Shown here: piece by piece, positions 33,190-39,965 of the stretch
How the letters are laid out: every line of letters starts with the position of its first letter
How positions within the stretch are numbered: position 1 is the first letter of the stretch
Assembly (NCBI GenBank): GCA_045130275.1
Contig: JBGUPL010000133.1
Coordinates: 1-64,000, forward strand
DNA length: 64,000 bases
Source: F23-D06 sp045130275
Lineage (GTDB): Bacteria > Bacteroidota > Bacteroidia > Bacteroidales > WCHB1-69
Direction: 5' to 3'
Made by a program: the position numbers and the translations under genes
Notes under the pieces: model-generated
Databases searched by the model: none
What the model saw: only the letters and a program-made list of their open reading frames with translations
What the model was told of the DNA's origin: nothing

Positions 33190-34887
33190 ATGGAAAAACT
33201 GACATCTCCATTCGTCCCCAATTTCCTGCTTGGAATGGCCGGCGGCATTCAGTACCGGAAGCTGGTGAAGGCGGACAAAAATCCGCGCAAATCCAGCGAA
33301 CAGACCTTGCGTAACATCCTGACATACGCCAAGGACACGATTTACGGCAAGGAACACGATTTCGACTACATATTGCAAGCGTCTGACGACACGGAGCTTT
33401 ACAAACGCTACCAGGAGAAGGTGCCCGTGAACGATTACGAGGAGCTCCGCCCCTACGTGGAACGCCATAAACACGGCGAAGAAGGCGTCCTTTTCCCCGG
33501 CAAGCCCATCCTCTACGCCACCACCTCCGGCACCACCTCCGAACCGAAATGGATTCCCATCACACAGGAATACCTGAACAACATCTACGGCAAGATGACC
33601 AAGGTGTGGCTTTACAATTTCATCCAAAACAAGCATAACGTGTTCGCCGGCAAGATCCTTTCCATCGTGGGCAAGGTGATCGAAGGCTACGCGCCCGACG
33701 GCACCGTTTTCGGTTCCGTTTCCGGCGTCACCCAGCGCGACTGCCCCAACTTCGTGAAGAAGCTTTACTCCAACCCGCAGTGCGTCTATGGCATCGCCGA
33801 CTACAACGCGCGCTACTATGTGCTCATGCGTATGGGCATCGAACGGAACATCACCCTCATCGTGACGGCCAATCCCTCCACCATCGTGGAGCTCCAAAAC
33901 AACGTCAACAAGTTCTACGACGACTATGTGACGGATATTGAGAACGGCACCCTGAAAAAAGATCTGAACATCGACCCGGAGATCCGCGCCGAGCTGGAAG
34001 CCTGCCTGAAGCCCAATCCGGAACGCGCCGCCGAACTCCGCGCCTTGAAAGCGAAGTACGGCACCGTGCTCCCAAAACATTATTGGCCTGATCTTCAATT
34101 GCTTAACACCTGGAAATGCGGTAATACCAAAGTCTATCTCGACAAGTTCAAAGACTCTTTCCCGGAAAAAATGCTGCATCAGGAGTTCGGCTATTTCGCC
34201 TCCGAGTGCCGTTTCGGACTGGTTCTTGACGACACGGTGAACACCGTCCTCTTCCCCCATTTCCACTATTACGAGTTCATTGAGGAGGCCGATCTGGAGA
34301 ACCCGAATCCCAAATACCTGCAACTGCACGAACTCCAGCAGGGCAAACGCTACTGCCCCTACGTGACCACGTTTGCCGGTCTCTACCGCTACAACATGAA
34401 CGACCTGTTGGAGGTAGGTCCCAACTTCCAGAATACCCCGACAGTGCATTTGATCCAGAAGGTCAACGGCATCGTGACCATCACCGGCGAGAAGCTGCAC
34501 GAACGGCAGTTCATCGAGGCGGTGCGCGAAGCGGAGGAGGCCACCGGGCTCAAGACCCGCTTCTTCATCGGGTTCGCCGATCTGAGCATTCTCGGCTACA
34601 AGTTCTACTACGAGTTCGCCGACCAAAGTGTCACGCAAGAGCAAGCGGAAAAGTTCACCGAAAAAGTCGATGAAATCTTGATGCGCATCAACGTGGAGTA
34701 CAAGACCAAGCGCGACTCCCTGCGCATCAAGATGCCCGAGACCTACCGCATGATCCCGGAGTCGTTCGAGACCTTCAAGGCCCAGTGCATCGCCGAGGGC
34801 GCCCGCGACGGCCAGTTCAAGCTCCAGTTGCTCCTTCAGGATGAGAAACGGCACGAGAAGTTCAAACAGTTAGTGATCAGTGAATAG
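33190..34887 (+). CDS. GH3 family acyl-adenylating protein
   Basis: A 565-residue member of the GH3 family, best known as plant auxin and jasmonate amido synthetases, which activate a carboxylic acid with ATP and join it to an amino acid. Visible are the ATP motif YATTSGTTSEPKWIPIT, the second motif FGYFASECRFGLVLDD and the third motif GLYRYNMNDLLEVG, then the C-terminal lid domain with ITGEKLHERQF. Bacterial members are widespread in Bacteroidota but their substrates are unknown. It follows gltX after 59 bp. The last codons (GTGATCAGTGAATAG) already belong to a heptad pattern. Confidence 0.88.
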   Translation: MEKLTSPFVPNFLLGMAGGIQYRKLVKADKNPRKSSEQTLRNILTYAKDTIYGKEHDFDYILQASDDTELYKRYQEKVPVNDYEELRPYVERHKHGEEGVLFPGKPILYATTSGTTSEPKWIPITQEYLNNIYGKMTKVWLYNFIQNKHNVFAGKILSIVGKVIEGYAPDGTVFGSVSGVTQRDCPNFVKKLYSNPQCVYGIADYNARYYVLMRMGIERNITLIVTANPSTIVELQNNVNKFYDDYVTDIENGTLKKDLNIDPEIRAELEACLKPNPERAAELRALKAKYGTVLPKHYWPDLQLLNTWKCGNTKVYLDKFKDSFPEKMLHQEFGYFASECRFGLVLDDTVNTVLFPHFHYYEFIEEADLENPNPKYLQLHELQQGKRYCPYVTTFAGLYRYNMNDLLEVGPNFQNTPTVHLIQKVNGIVTITGEKLHERQFIEAVREAEEATGLKTRFFIGFADLSILGYKFYYEFADQSVTQEQAEKFTEKVDEILMRINVEYKTKRDSLRIKMPETYRMIPESFETFKAQCIAEGARDGQFKLQLLLQDEKRHEKFKQLVISE

Positions 34888-34941
34888 GCAATAGGCAATA
34901 GGCAATAGGCAATAGGCAACAGGCAACAGGCAATAGGCAAT
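34872..34941 (+). repeat. Heptad tract that includes the GH3 stop codon
   Basis: Units agtgatc, agtgaat, then eight aggcaat/aggcaac units in perfect register. The TAG stop (34885-34887) is formed by the joint of the second and third units, so the last residues of the protein and its stop are encoded by the tract. Confidence 0.92.
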
Positions 34942-34990
34942 CCCAATTTCCCTTCTTTTTGAAGGGGGGCCCGAGGGGCGGGGTAGTAAA
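34942..34990 (-). repeat. Reverse copy of the structured element at 19946-19987
   Basis: The minus strand reads ttactaccccgcccctcggg and then ccccccttcaaaaagaaggg, closely matching the core of the element at 19946-19987. It contains cccttc/gaaggg and gccc/gggc hairpins. It abuts the heptad tract on one side and the HAD gene start on the other. Confidence 0.75.
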
Positions 34991-34997
34991 AAAACAG

Positions 34998-35597
34998 ATG
35001 TATAAGGCTATCATATTCGATTTAGACGGGACTTTGTACGACAAGTCCGGTTTGGCGCGGCGGCTGGTGTGGAGCCAGATGCTGCGGGGGAGGCTGTCGC
35101 TGCTCAAGCGTGAGCGAGAGGTGCGCAACATCTTGCGTGGCAAGCACTTCCGAAGCGAGGATGCCTTTTATGCTGCCTTTTTCGCCCGTTTTAGCAGACG
35201 GGAGCTGGCCCGCAGATGGTATTTCGAGGAGTACATGCCCGATATGGTGGCTATTTTGCGCAAGCACTATCGGATAGCCCCGTGGGTGGAACGTCAACTG
35301 TTAGGATTGCGTGCGAATGGCAAGAAAATCGTGGTCTTTTCCGATTACGGTTTCGTGCGTGAAAAGCTGGAAGCCATCGGATTCCGTCTTTCGTGGGCGG
35401 ATTTCATATTCGATGCGCCGTCTTTGGGCGGTCTCAAGCCCTGCAAGAAATCCTTCGAGAGAATCTGCCAAGAGATAAAACTGCAACCATCTGAATGTCT
35501 GATGGTTGGCGACCGCGACGACACCGACGGCGAGGGCGCCCGCTCCCTGGGGATACCGTTTACTCTCGTGAAAAACGCCTCCCGCCCACCCCTGTAG
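34998..35597 (+). CDS. HAD superfamily hydrolase (phosphoglycolate phosphatase-like)
   Basis: A 199-residue phosphatase of the haloacid dehalogenase superfamily. Motif I is IIFDLDGTLYDKSG, motif II IVVFSDYGF, motif III the lysine of GGLKPCKKSF and motif IV VGDRDDTDGEGA. The cap is a small helical type 1 insertion between residues 20 and 95, rich in arginine (RRLVWSQMLRGRLSLLKRER). The substrate cannot be told. The ATG at 34998 is chosen because an upstream in-frame ATG at 34959 lies inside the repeat element. Confidence 0.85.
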   Translation: MYKAIIFDLDGTLYDKSGLARRLVWSQMLRGRLSLLKREREVRNILRGKHFRSEDAFYAAFFARFSRRELARRWYFEEYMPDMVAILRKHYRIAPWVERQLLGLRANGKKIVVFSDYGFVREKLEAIGFRLSWADFIFDAPSLGGLKPCKKSFERICQEIKLQPSECLMVGDRDDTDGEGARSLGIPFTLVKNASRPPL

Positions 35598-35654
35598 CCT
35601 CCCAGCTGCCTCAACGAACTACATCCATTAAACCAAACCGAACATCCCCAATCC

Positions 35655-35700
35655 ATAACCCTATAACCTCCTAACCTTCTAACCTCCTAACCTCCTACCC
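35655..35700 (+). repeat. Octad tract, unit TAACCTCC
   Basis: taacccta, taacctcc, taaccttc, taacctcc, taacctcc with an 8-bp period, the reverse complement of the GGAGGTTA units found in other tracts. It lies 58 bp after the HAD stop and abuts repeat C. Confidence 0.8.
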
Positions 35701-35703
35701 CAT

Positions 35704-35748
35704 CTACCGAGCTCTTGCCCCTGCCGGGCTGTTCAAGGAAAATGTTTT
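35704..35748 (+). repeat. Dispersed repeat C, copy 2
   Basis: Same orientation and same first 20 bases as the copy at 25240. Ends in caaggaaaatgtttt, just before the next gene. Confidence 0.8.
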
Positions 35749-35769
35749 AATATAACCGATTAACCCAAT

Positions 35770-36321
35770 ATGAAAAAGATCTTCGCCACCTTGTTGCTGA
35801 TTGCCGCCGTGCTTGTCGGCAATGCGCAGACCCAGCCGATGAAATTCCTCGGCATCGGCATGAACAGCACCATGTCCACGTTCGTCTCTAAGCTGAAAGG
35901 CAAGGGTTTCGTGGAGGATGTCAGCCACACGAAACCGAACTACACGGTGATGAAAGGCACGTTCGCGGGCGAGCGAGTGAAGCTGGAGGTCCGTTCCGCC
36001 GCGAAAACGCATCTCGTCTATAAGGTCGATGTCTTTTTCAGCTTGAGCACGCAGTTCACCTACCCCGACCTGCAGGGTCGTCTGTCCAACAAATACGGGG
36101 AGATCACGCAGGAGGTCAACAACATCAAGGATGAGCCAATATATGTGAAATACACCTCGGACTACTCCAAATGGCAGACCGACACCGACACAGTGACGCA
36201 GGCTTACAACACCATCATCCTGTCGAAATGCAGCTACCACAGCACCTCCCCGGTGGTCATCTCCTACATCGACGGCAAAAACTCCAAGGTCGAAACCCTG
36301 GAGGTCAATTCGGATTTTTAA
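35770..36321 (+). CDS. Exported protein of unknown function
   Basis: A 183-residue protein with a clear signal peptide (KKIFATLLLIAAVLVGNAQ). The mature part begins TQPMKFLGIGMNSTMSTFVSKLKGKGF, a pattern in which a short first strand is followed by a helix, and continues with beta strands (YTVMKGTFAGERVKLEV, LVYKVDVFFSL). I have seen similar small periplasmic proteins in Bacteroidota but cannot name a family with certainty. The stop directly abuts the next heptad tract. No neighbour gives a clue to its role. Confidence 0.7.
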   Translation: MKKIFATLLLIAAVLVGNAQTQPMKFLGIGMNSTMSTFVSKLKGKGFVEDVSHTKPNYTVMKGTFAGERVKLEVRSAAKTHLVYKVDVFFSLSTQFTYPDLQGRLSNKYGEITQEVNNIKDEPIYVKYTSDYSKWQTDTDTVTQAYNTIILSKCSYHSTSPVVISYIDGKNSKVETLEVNSDF

Positions 36322-36386
36322 TAACGGCTAACCCTTAACCCTTAACCCTTAACCCTTAACCTTTAACCGTTAACCTTTAACCTTTA
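36319..36386. repeat. Heptad tract filling a second convergent gap
   Basis: taacggc, four taaccct, then taacctt/taaccgt units. It begins one codon after (adjoining) the TAA of the left gene and, read on the minus strand as taaaggt units, starts exactly with the TAA stop (36384-36386) of the right gene. Confidence 0.92.
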
Positions 36387-37856
36387 AAATAAGAGGTACA
36401 GATTCACAGGCAGCAAATGCTGACCCTTTCCTATGGCATCGCAACTAAGGGCGAAAACGTGAAGGTCCCTTCCGACACGGCTGGCCTTGCCTTTATCTGA
36501 AAGCAAAGAGGGCCAATAGGACGAAGTTTCGTTGTTGAAAAGGGTATAGGTGAAAACAGCGGTAGAGGCCACAGCCTCATTCACGAAGGGATAGTACCGA
36601 TTTTGTGTCAAACAGCCTTTCTCCTTCATGTTTTTTTGATAAAGTTTCAAACCCTCTTTGGATTCCGCAAAGACGAGTGAATTATCCTTGATTATGAACC
36701 ACTTGGCAGAGTCCGGGGCGAAAGCGGGCATTAGCGGGAACAAACGGTACGGGATCGGGAACTGTTCGTCAGGACAGAGTGCACGCACCGAATCCGCCGC
36801 CTGACTATAGAACACCTCCAACGGACTATTGGCTGTGTCAAATTTCACGATAGCATATTGATACTCAACAGAATCACTTTGGAGTGTAAAGTATCCGATT
36901 TCAGAAGGCGACAAATCCATAAAAGGCTTGGACGCCTTTGGATCGTTGTTCTTCAGCCTGCTTAACTCTTTCACGTATGGTGTTTCCAAATGGACATACC
37001 AATTGGCTTGAGAAGGATATAAATCATTGATTTCCACTCCGTTGCCATTCTTATTGATCAAAATGTCGAATTTATCCGATTGAGGAGATTCGGCATACAC
37101 ATACCCCGACAAAAACATTTCGTTTCCGGAAAATCTCAGTTGCAGAGCGGTCCAGCCAGATTTCTTCAAGCCACTGGAAAGTTTTCCGGCGGTCTCCTCA
37201 TTCAAAAAGGAAGAAAAATATTTGCCATAGCGTTCTGGATTGACTATCAACCAGTTCTGTTTACGATTCTTATCCGTCAGATCGTACATTTCTTTGAATT
37301 GCTTGTCGGAGAGCAGGTCCTTCGGGTGCGCATGCTGGACGATAGCGCGTTTCAGCAACTCGAGGTCCGGGGAGATGGAGATGATGTGGTTGAGATAAAC
37401 GAACTTCATGCTTTTGAAATTCGTGCCGTAGGTGTAGATACGGTTGCCCTCAAAGGGGGTATAGTTGTTTGGATCGATGCTGAGGGCGCGCAGCAGCCGT
37501 TTGAAGGCCGCCTTGTCGGCATGCATGTTGAACAGGACGCTGACGCCGTTGTCGGTGCCGTGCCCAGAGACGGTGAGGTCGTACTCCCCGTTGGGAAGCT
37601 TGTTCCGCATGGTCTCGTAGGCGGGCAGCGCGTCCATCACGAGCAGCTCGTTCAGGTAGGGCGCCACCTTCGGTGTGCTACTGATGAATCCGTCGTTGTC
37701 GTTCAAGGTGAGGATGAAAGCCGCATCCGTGGGGATGGCTTCTATCAGTTCCGACTTCGACTGACGGAAGAAATTATAGTAGAAAAAAATTCCTACTCCG
37801 GCAAGGATGACGGCCATAATGGTCAGCCAGATGACCCAAGGGCGGTTTTCTTTCAT
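36384..37856 (-). CDS. Membrane-anchored DUF3352-like protein
   Basis: A 490-residue protein with one N-terminal membrane helix (WVIWLTIMAVILAGVGIFFYY) and no cleavage site; the rest should be periplasmic. The start of the soluble part, LIEAIPTDAAFILTLND, and the pattern of F-x-G-N-x-hydrophobic strands (LQLRFSGNEMFLSGYVYA) resemble DUF3352-type proteins of Bacteroidota, which look like chaperone or lipid-binding scaffolds but have no known function. The assignment is tentative. Its leader is filled by a heptad-palindrome-heptad block shared with the next gene upstream. Confidence 0.55.
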   Translation of the reverse strand: MKENRPWVIWLTIMAVILAGVGIFFYYNFFRQSKSELIEAIPTDAAFILTLNDNDGFISSTPKVAPYLNELLVMDALPAYETMRNKLPNGEYDLTVSGHGTDNGVSVLFNMHADKAAFKRLLRALSIDPNNYTPFEGNRIYTYGTNFKSMKFVYLNHIISISPDLELLKRAIVQHAHPKDLLSDKQFKEMYDLTDKNRKQNWLIVNPERYGKYFSSFLNEETAGKLSSGLKKSGWTALQLRFSGNEMFLSGYVYAESPQSDKFDILINKNGNGVEINDLYPSQANWYVHLETPYVKELSRLKNNDPKASKPFMDLSPSEIGYFTLQSDSVEYQYAIVKFDTANSPLEVFYSQAADSVRALCPDEQFPIPYRLFPLMPAFAPDSAKWFIIKDNSLVFAESKEGLKLYQKNMKEKGCLTQNRYYPFVNEAVASTAVFTYTLFNNETSSYWPSLLSDKGKASRVGRDLHVFALSCDAIGKGQHLLPVNLYLLF

Positions 37857-37982
37857 AACGGTTAATGGTTAATGGTTAACGGTTAAAGGTTAGAGGGTTA
37901 GAAGGTTAGGAGGTTAATGGTTAAGGGTTAATGGGAATTGTAGAGACGCAAGGCGTTGCGTCTCTACAGGTTATTGGGGTTA
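37857..37982 (-). repeat. Composite block: heptads, perfect GTAGAGACGC palindrome, heptads, from stop to start codon
   Basis: Read on the minus strand: the TAA stop of the DUF5606 gene opens taacccc-aataacc; next comes a palindrome (37939-37968) with 13-bp perfect arms around ggcg; then taaccct/taaccat/taacctcc units lead up to the ATG of the next gene at 37856. The whole 123-bp gap is repeat. Confidence 0.9.
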
Positions 37983-38408
37983 TTGGTTGTCGGGTTGTTC
38001 GGGGGCGGGTTCCTCGGTGGCGGGTTCCTCTAAATCAACGAGGTTGTGTTCTACAAGGATGTTATACCAGGTGAAGACCTTCTTCATATTGGAAACATAG
38101 ACTCTTTCGCGGTCGTATTCGGGCAGAATCTCGGCGAAATAGGCCTTGATGGCGTTGTTGTCTTTCGGCATCTGCATCTTCTTGCCATCTTCCTTGCGGT
38201 AGATGTTCTGGAAAACGGTCTGCAGCGGCACCTCATCGGTTTCCGTGAAAATGGCGATGTTGTCCAACGCGGCCACGCCGTCATTGGAGAATGCGGGGAA
38301 ACGCTTGCCATCGTCCAAGCCTTCCACGATGAAGCTGTTAGTGGTTTTCGAGAGGAATTTGAACAGGCCTCCTTTGCCTGTGATCGATAAAATCTTGCTT
38401 AAATCCAT
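37980..38408 (-). CDS. DUF5606 domain protein
   Basis: A 142-residue soluble protein that begins MDLSKILSITGKGGLFKFLS and has GLDDGKRFPAFSN, ALDNIAIFTETDEVPLQ and FAEILPEYDRERVYVSNMKK, matching the conserved Bacteroidota family DUF5606. The last 15 residues are a Glu/Pro-rich tail. Function is unknown; the N-terminal ~55 residues have the look of a small SH3-like barrel. No signal peptide, so cytoplasmic. Confidence 0.82.
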   Translation of the reverse strand: MDLSKILSITGKGGLFKFLSKTTNSFIVEGLDDGKRFPAFSNDGVAALDNIAIFTETDEVPLQTVFQNIYRKEDGKKMQMPKDNNAIKAYFAEILPEYDRERVYVSNMKKVFTWYNILVEHNLVDLEEPATEEPAPEQPDNQ

Positions 38409-38436
38409 CTTTTTAAAGTTTATTGGTTAATTACTT

Positions 38437-38568
38437 CGTGTTTTTTACTTCGTGTTAGTTAGCCTTCGGCTGTTGATTACTTCGTGTTGGGCAATCCCCG
38501 TCAGGGGATGTATATCTGTAGAAAATGCCCATCGCGGTTTTAAAATCCCCGTAGGGGATACACATATT
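38437..38568 (+). repeat. Cluster of ttacttcgtgtt repeats and ATCCCCGT palindromes
   Basis: ttacttcgtgtt occurs three times (about 38431-38490, variants attacttcgtgtt). It is followed by the palindromes aatccccgtcaggggat (38493-38509) and aaatccccgtaggggat (38543-38559), each with tgtatat or tacacat after it. These lie between the DUF5606 gene and the YD-repeat lipoprotein. Confidence 0.7.
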
Positions 38569-38573
38569 AATTA

Positions 38574-39482
38574 TCAATAATATTCGAATTTCCGTTGTTT
38601 CACATACACAATTTGGCCGTCCACCGCGCATACCTCGGTCTGCCAGTTTTTGTGGGCATCATAATCGAAGAAGTAGTGGAATTCCTTGACGTGGTGCAGC
38701 TTGTCTTCGTAGATGACCTTGCGCACACGGCCGTCCTGGGCGTATTCCGTGTAGGTATATTCAATCATCTGGTTACCAGACTTATAAACGCACCGATTCA
38801 CCTCATCGCCGTAGTTGTCGTACTCGATCTTCGCAATCTTGAAGACCTTGCCGTCGGGCTCGTATTCGGTAATCTGCGTGACCAATCCTTGTTCGTTGAA
38901 CTTGTTTTCCGTCGCGGTCTGCAACTTGCCGAAGGTCTGCACGGTGCGGATGGCATTGCCGATACCGTCGGTAGTGTGCGCAAACGACATCACGAGACTG
39001 TCGCCTTGATAGACCTGCTCGCCCACGAGGAACCCGTTGCGGTCGTAGGTGTAGGTGCCGTGGGAGACCAACGTGCTGTCATAGTCGTACTCGTTCCATC
39101 CTGTGATGCGCGCCTCGTTGTCGTAGGTGTAGGTGCGGTAGTAGGCGTTGCCAATATGCCCATGCTTGACGAACTCCAACAGGTAGCCGTCGGAGGTATA
39201 ACGCTGACTCGAACTGGAATAGTCGGGGACATCGCACAACGAATCACACGCCGCGAGCAGCTTTTTCAGGTCCGCCGTGTCTTTCACCGACAGGGAGTCC
39301 CGTTGCAAGTTGAACGTCTCCGTCTCCAATGTCTTGACATTCCCGAAGATGTGGTTCCGCTCCAGGTGGTTCTTCTCAATGTCAGGGGTGATGACGATGG
39401 GGGCGGGCTTCTTGCGGCAGCCGAATAAGCACGCACACGCAAAAACGGCAAGGGTCAATATCGTTTTGATAGGAGTACGCAT
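38574..39482 (-). CDS. Lipoprotein with YD/RHS-like repeats
   Basis: A 302-residue lipoprotein: signal FACACLFGC with lipobox cysteine 22, then a polar stretch. From residue 60 there are short repeats of the form YTYDxxxxxxGWNEYD, GTYTYDRNGFLVGEQVY, NKFNEQGLVTQITEYEPDGK and YTEYAQDGRVRKVIYED, which are the YD (RHS) type of beta-hairpin repeats. Such repeats wrap into shells in large toxins, but here there are only about seven and no toxin domain, as in many Bacteroidota lipoproteins of unknown role. Followed by the S23 cassette on its 5' side. Confidence 0.75.
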   Translation of the reverse strand: MRTPIKTILTLAVFACACLFGCRKKPAPIVITPDIEKNHLERNHIFGNVKTLETETFNLQRDSLSVKDTADLKKLLAACDSLCDVPDYSSSSQRYTSDGYLLEFVKHGHIGNAYYRTYTYDNEARITGWNEYDYDSTLVSHGTYTYDRNGFLVGEQVYQGDSLVMSFAHTTDGIGNAIRTVQTFGKLQTATENKFNEQGLVTQITEYEPDGKVFKIAKIEYDNYGDEVNRCVYKSGNQMIEYTYTEYAQDGRVRKVIYEDKLHHVKEFHYFFDYDAHKNWQTEVCAVDGQIVYVKQRKFEYY

Positions 39483-39490
39483 ATTTTGAT

Positions 39491-39527
39491 TGAATAGTGA
39501 TCAGTGAACAGTGATCTGTAATCAGTG
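39491..39527 (-). repeat. Heptad tract at the 3' end of the S23 gene (right-hand arm of an inverted pair)
   Basis: Read on the minus strand, tgattac, agatcac, tgttcac, tgatcac, tattcaa begins with the TGA stop of the S23 gene. It is the inverted counterpart of 39928-39965. Confidence 0.85.
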
Positions 39528-39902
39528 TTTGGGATTTGATGTTGATTGCTTATTTAGTTTTGTATTGAGATAAGTGATATATCCAGACAAAATTTTTCTA
39601 ACGGTAATAAGTTGCTTGAAAATATCATTATCTGATTTAATGTAACCAAGTTCAGCAGAAATCAGCAATTGTGTTTCTAATTCAGCTAAAGAACCTTGGG
39701 ATATATAGCAAAAGCGTAAAAGTTCTCTGTCACTATTACGTCCCGCACCTTCAGCAATATTTGAAGGAATAGAAACTGCAGCTCTTCTCATTTGTGAACA
39801 TATTTCGAATTGCTCAGATGCAGGAAAATGCTTCAACAGAAGATACACTTCCTTCACCAGTTTCATACTCTCTTTCCAAACCGCTAAATCCTTATGGTTC
39901 AT
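39522..39902 (-). CDS. Four-helix bundle protein, S23 (23S rRNA intervening sequence) / Avd-like family
   Basis: A 126-residue helical protein with the family start HKDLAVWKESMKLVKEVYLL, then QMRRAAVSIPSNIAEGAGR and GSLAELETQLLISAELGYI. The family was first seen inside intervening sequences of 23S rRNA genes and is homologous to Avd, the accessory protein of diversity-generating retroelements; its cellular role is unknown. The coding DNA is visibly AT-rich compared with the GC-rich neighbours, a sign of separate origin. It is bracketed by inverted heptad tracts, and its last codon and stop lie in one of them. No reverse transcriptase is near. Confidence 0.92.
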   Translation of the reverse strand: MNHKDLAVWKESMKLVKEVYLLLKHFPASEQFEICSQMRRAAVSIPSNIAEGAGRNSDRELLRFCYISQGSLAELETQLLISAELGYIKSDNDIFKQLITVRKILSGYITYLNTKLNKQSTSNPKH

Positions 39903-39927
39903 ATTAACAAACTAAATCGTTGTTGCC

Positions 39928-39965
39928 TACTGTTCACTGCTCACTGCTCACTGTTCACTGTTTTA
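39928..39965 (+). repeat. Heptad tract at the 5' side of the S23 gene, anchored at the hutU stop
   Basis: On the plus strand actgttc, actgctc, actgctc, actgttc, actg. On the minus strand taaaaca, gtgaaca, gtgagca, gtgagca, gtgaaca starts at the TAA stop of hutU. Confidence 0.9.

Noticed and set aside
34959..34997. Earlier start of the HAD hydrolase
   Set aside because: The extra residues (KGGPRGGVVKKQ) are encoded by a dispersed repeat and are not part of the HAD fold.
38574..39482. RHS/YD polymorphic toxin
   Set aside because: Only a few short YD-like repeats, a lipoprotein signal and no toxin domain or immunity gene next to it.
39491..39965. Diversity-generating retroelement because of the Avd-like protein
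   Set aside because: No reverse transcriptase, template repeat or variable C-type lectin target was found in the window.
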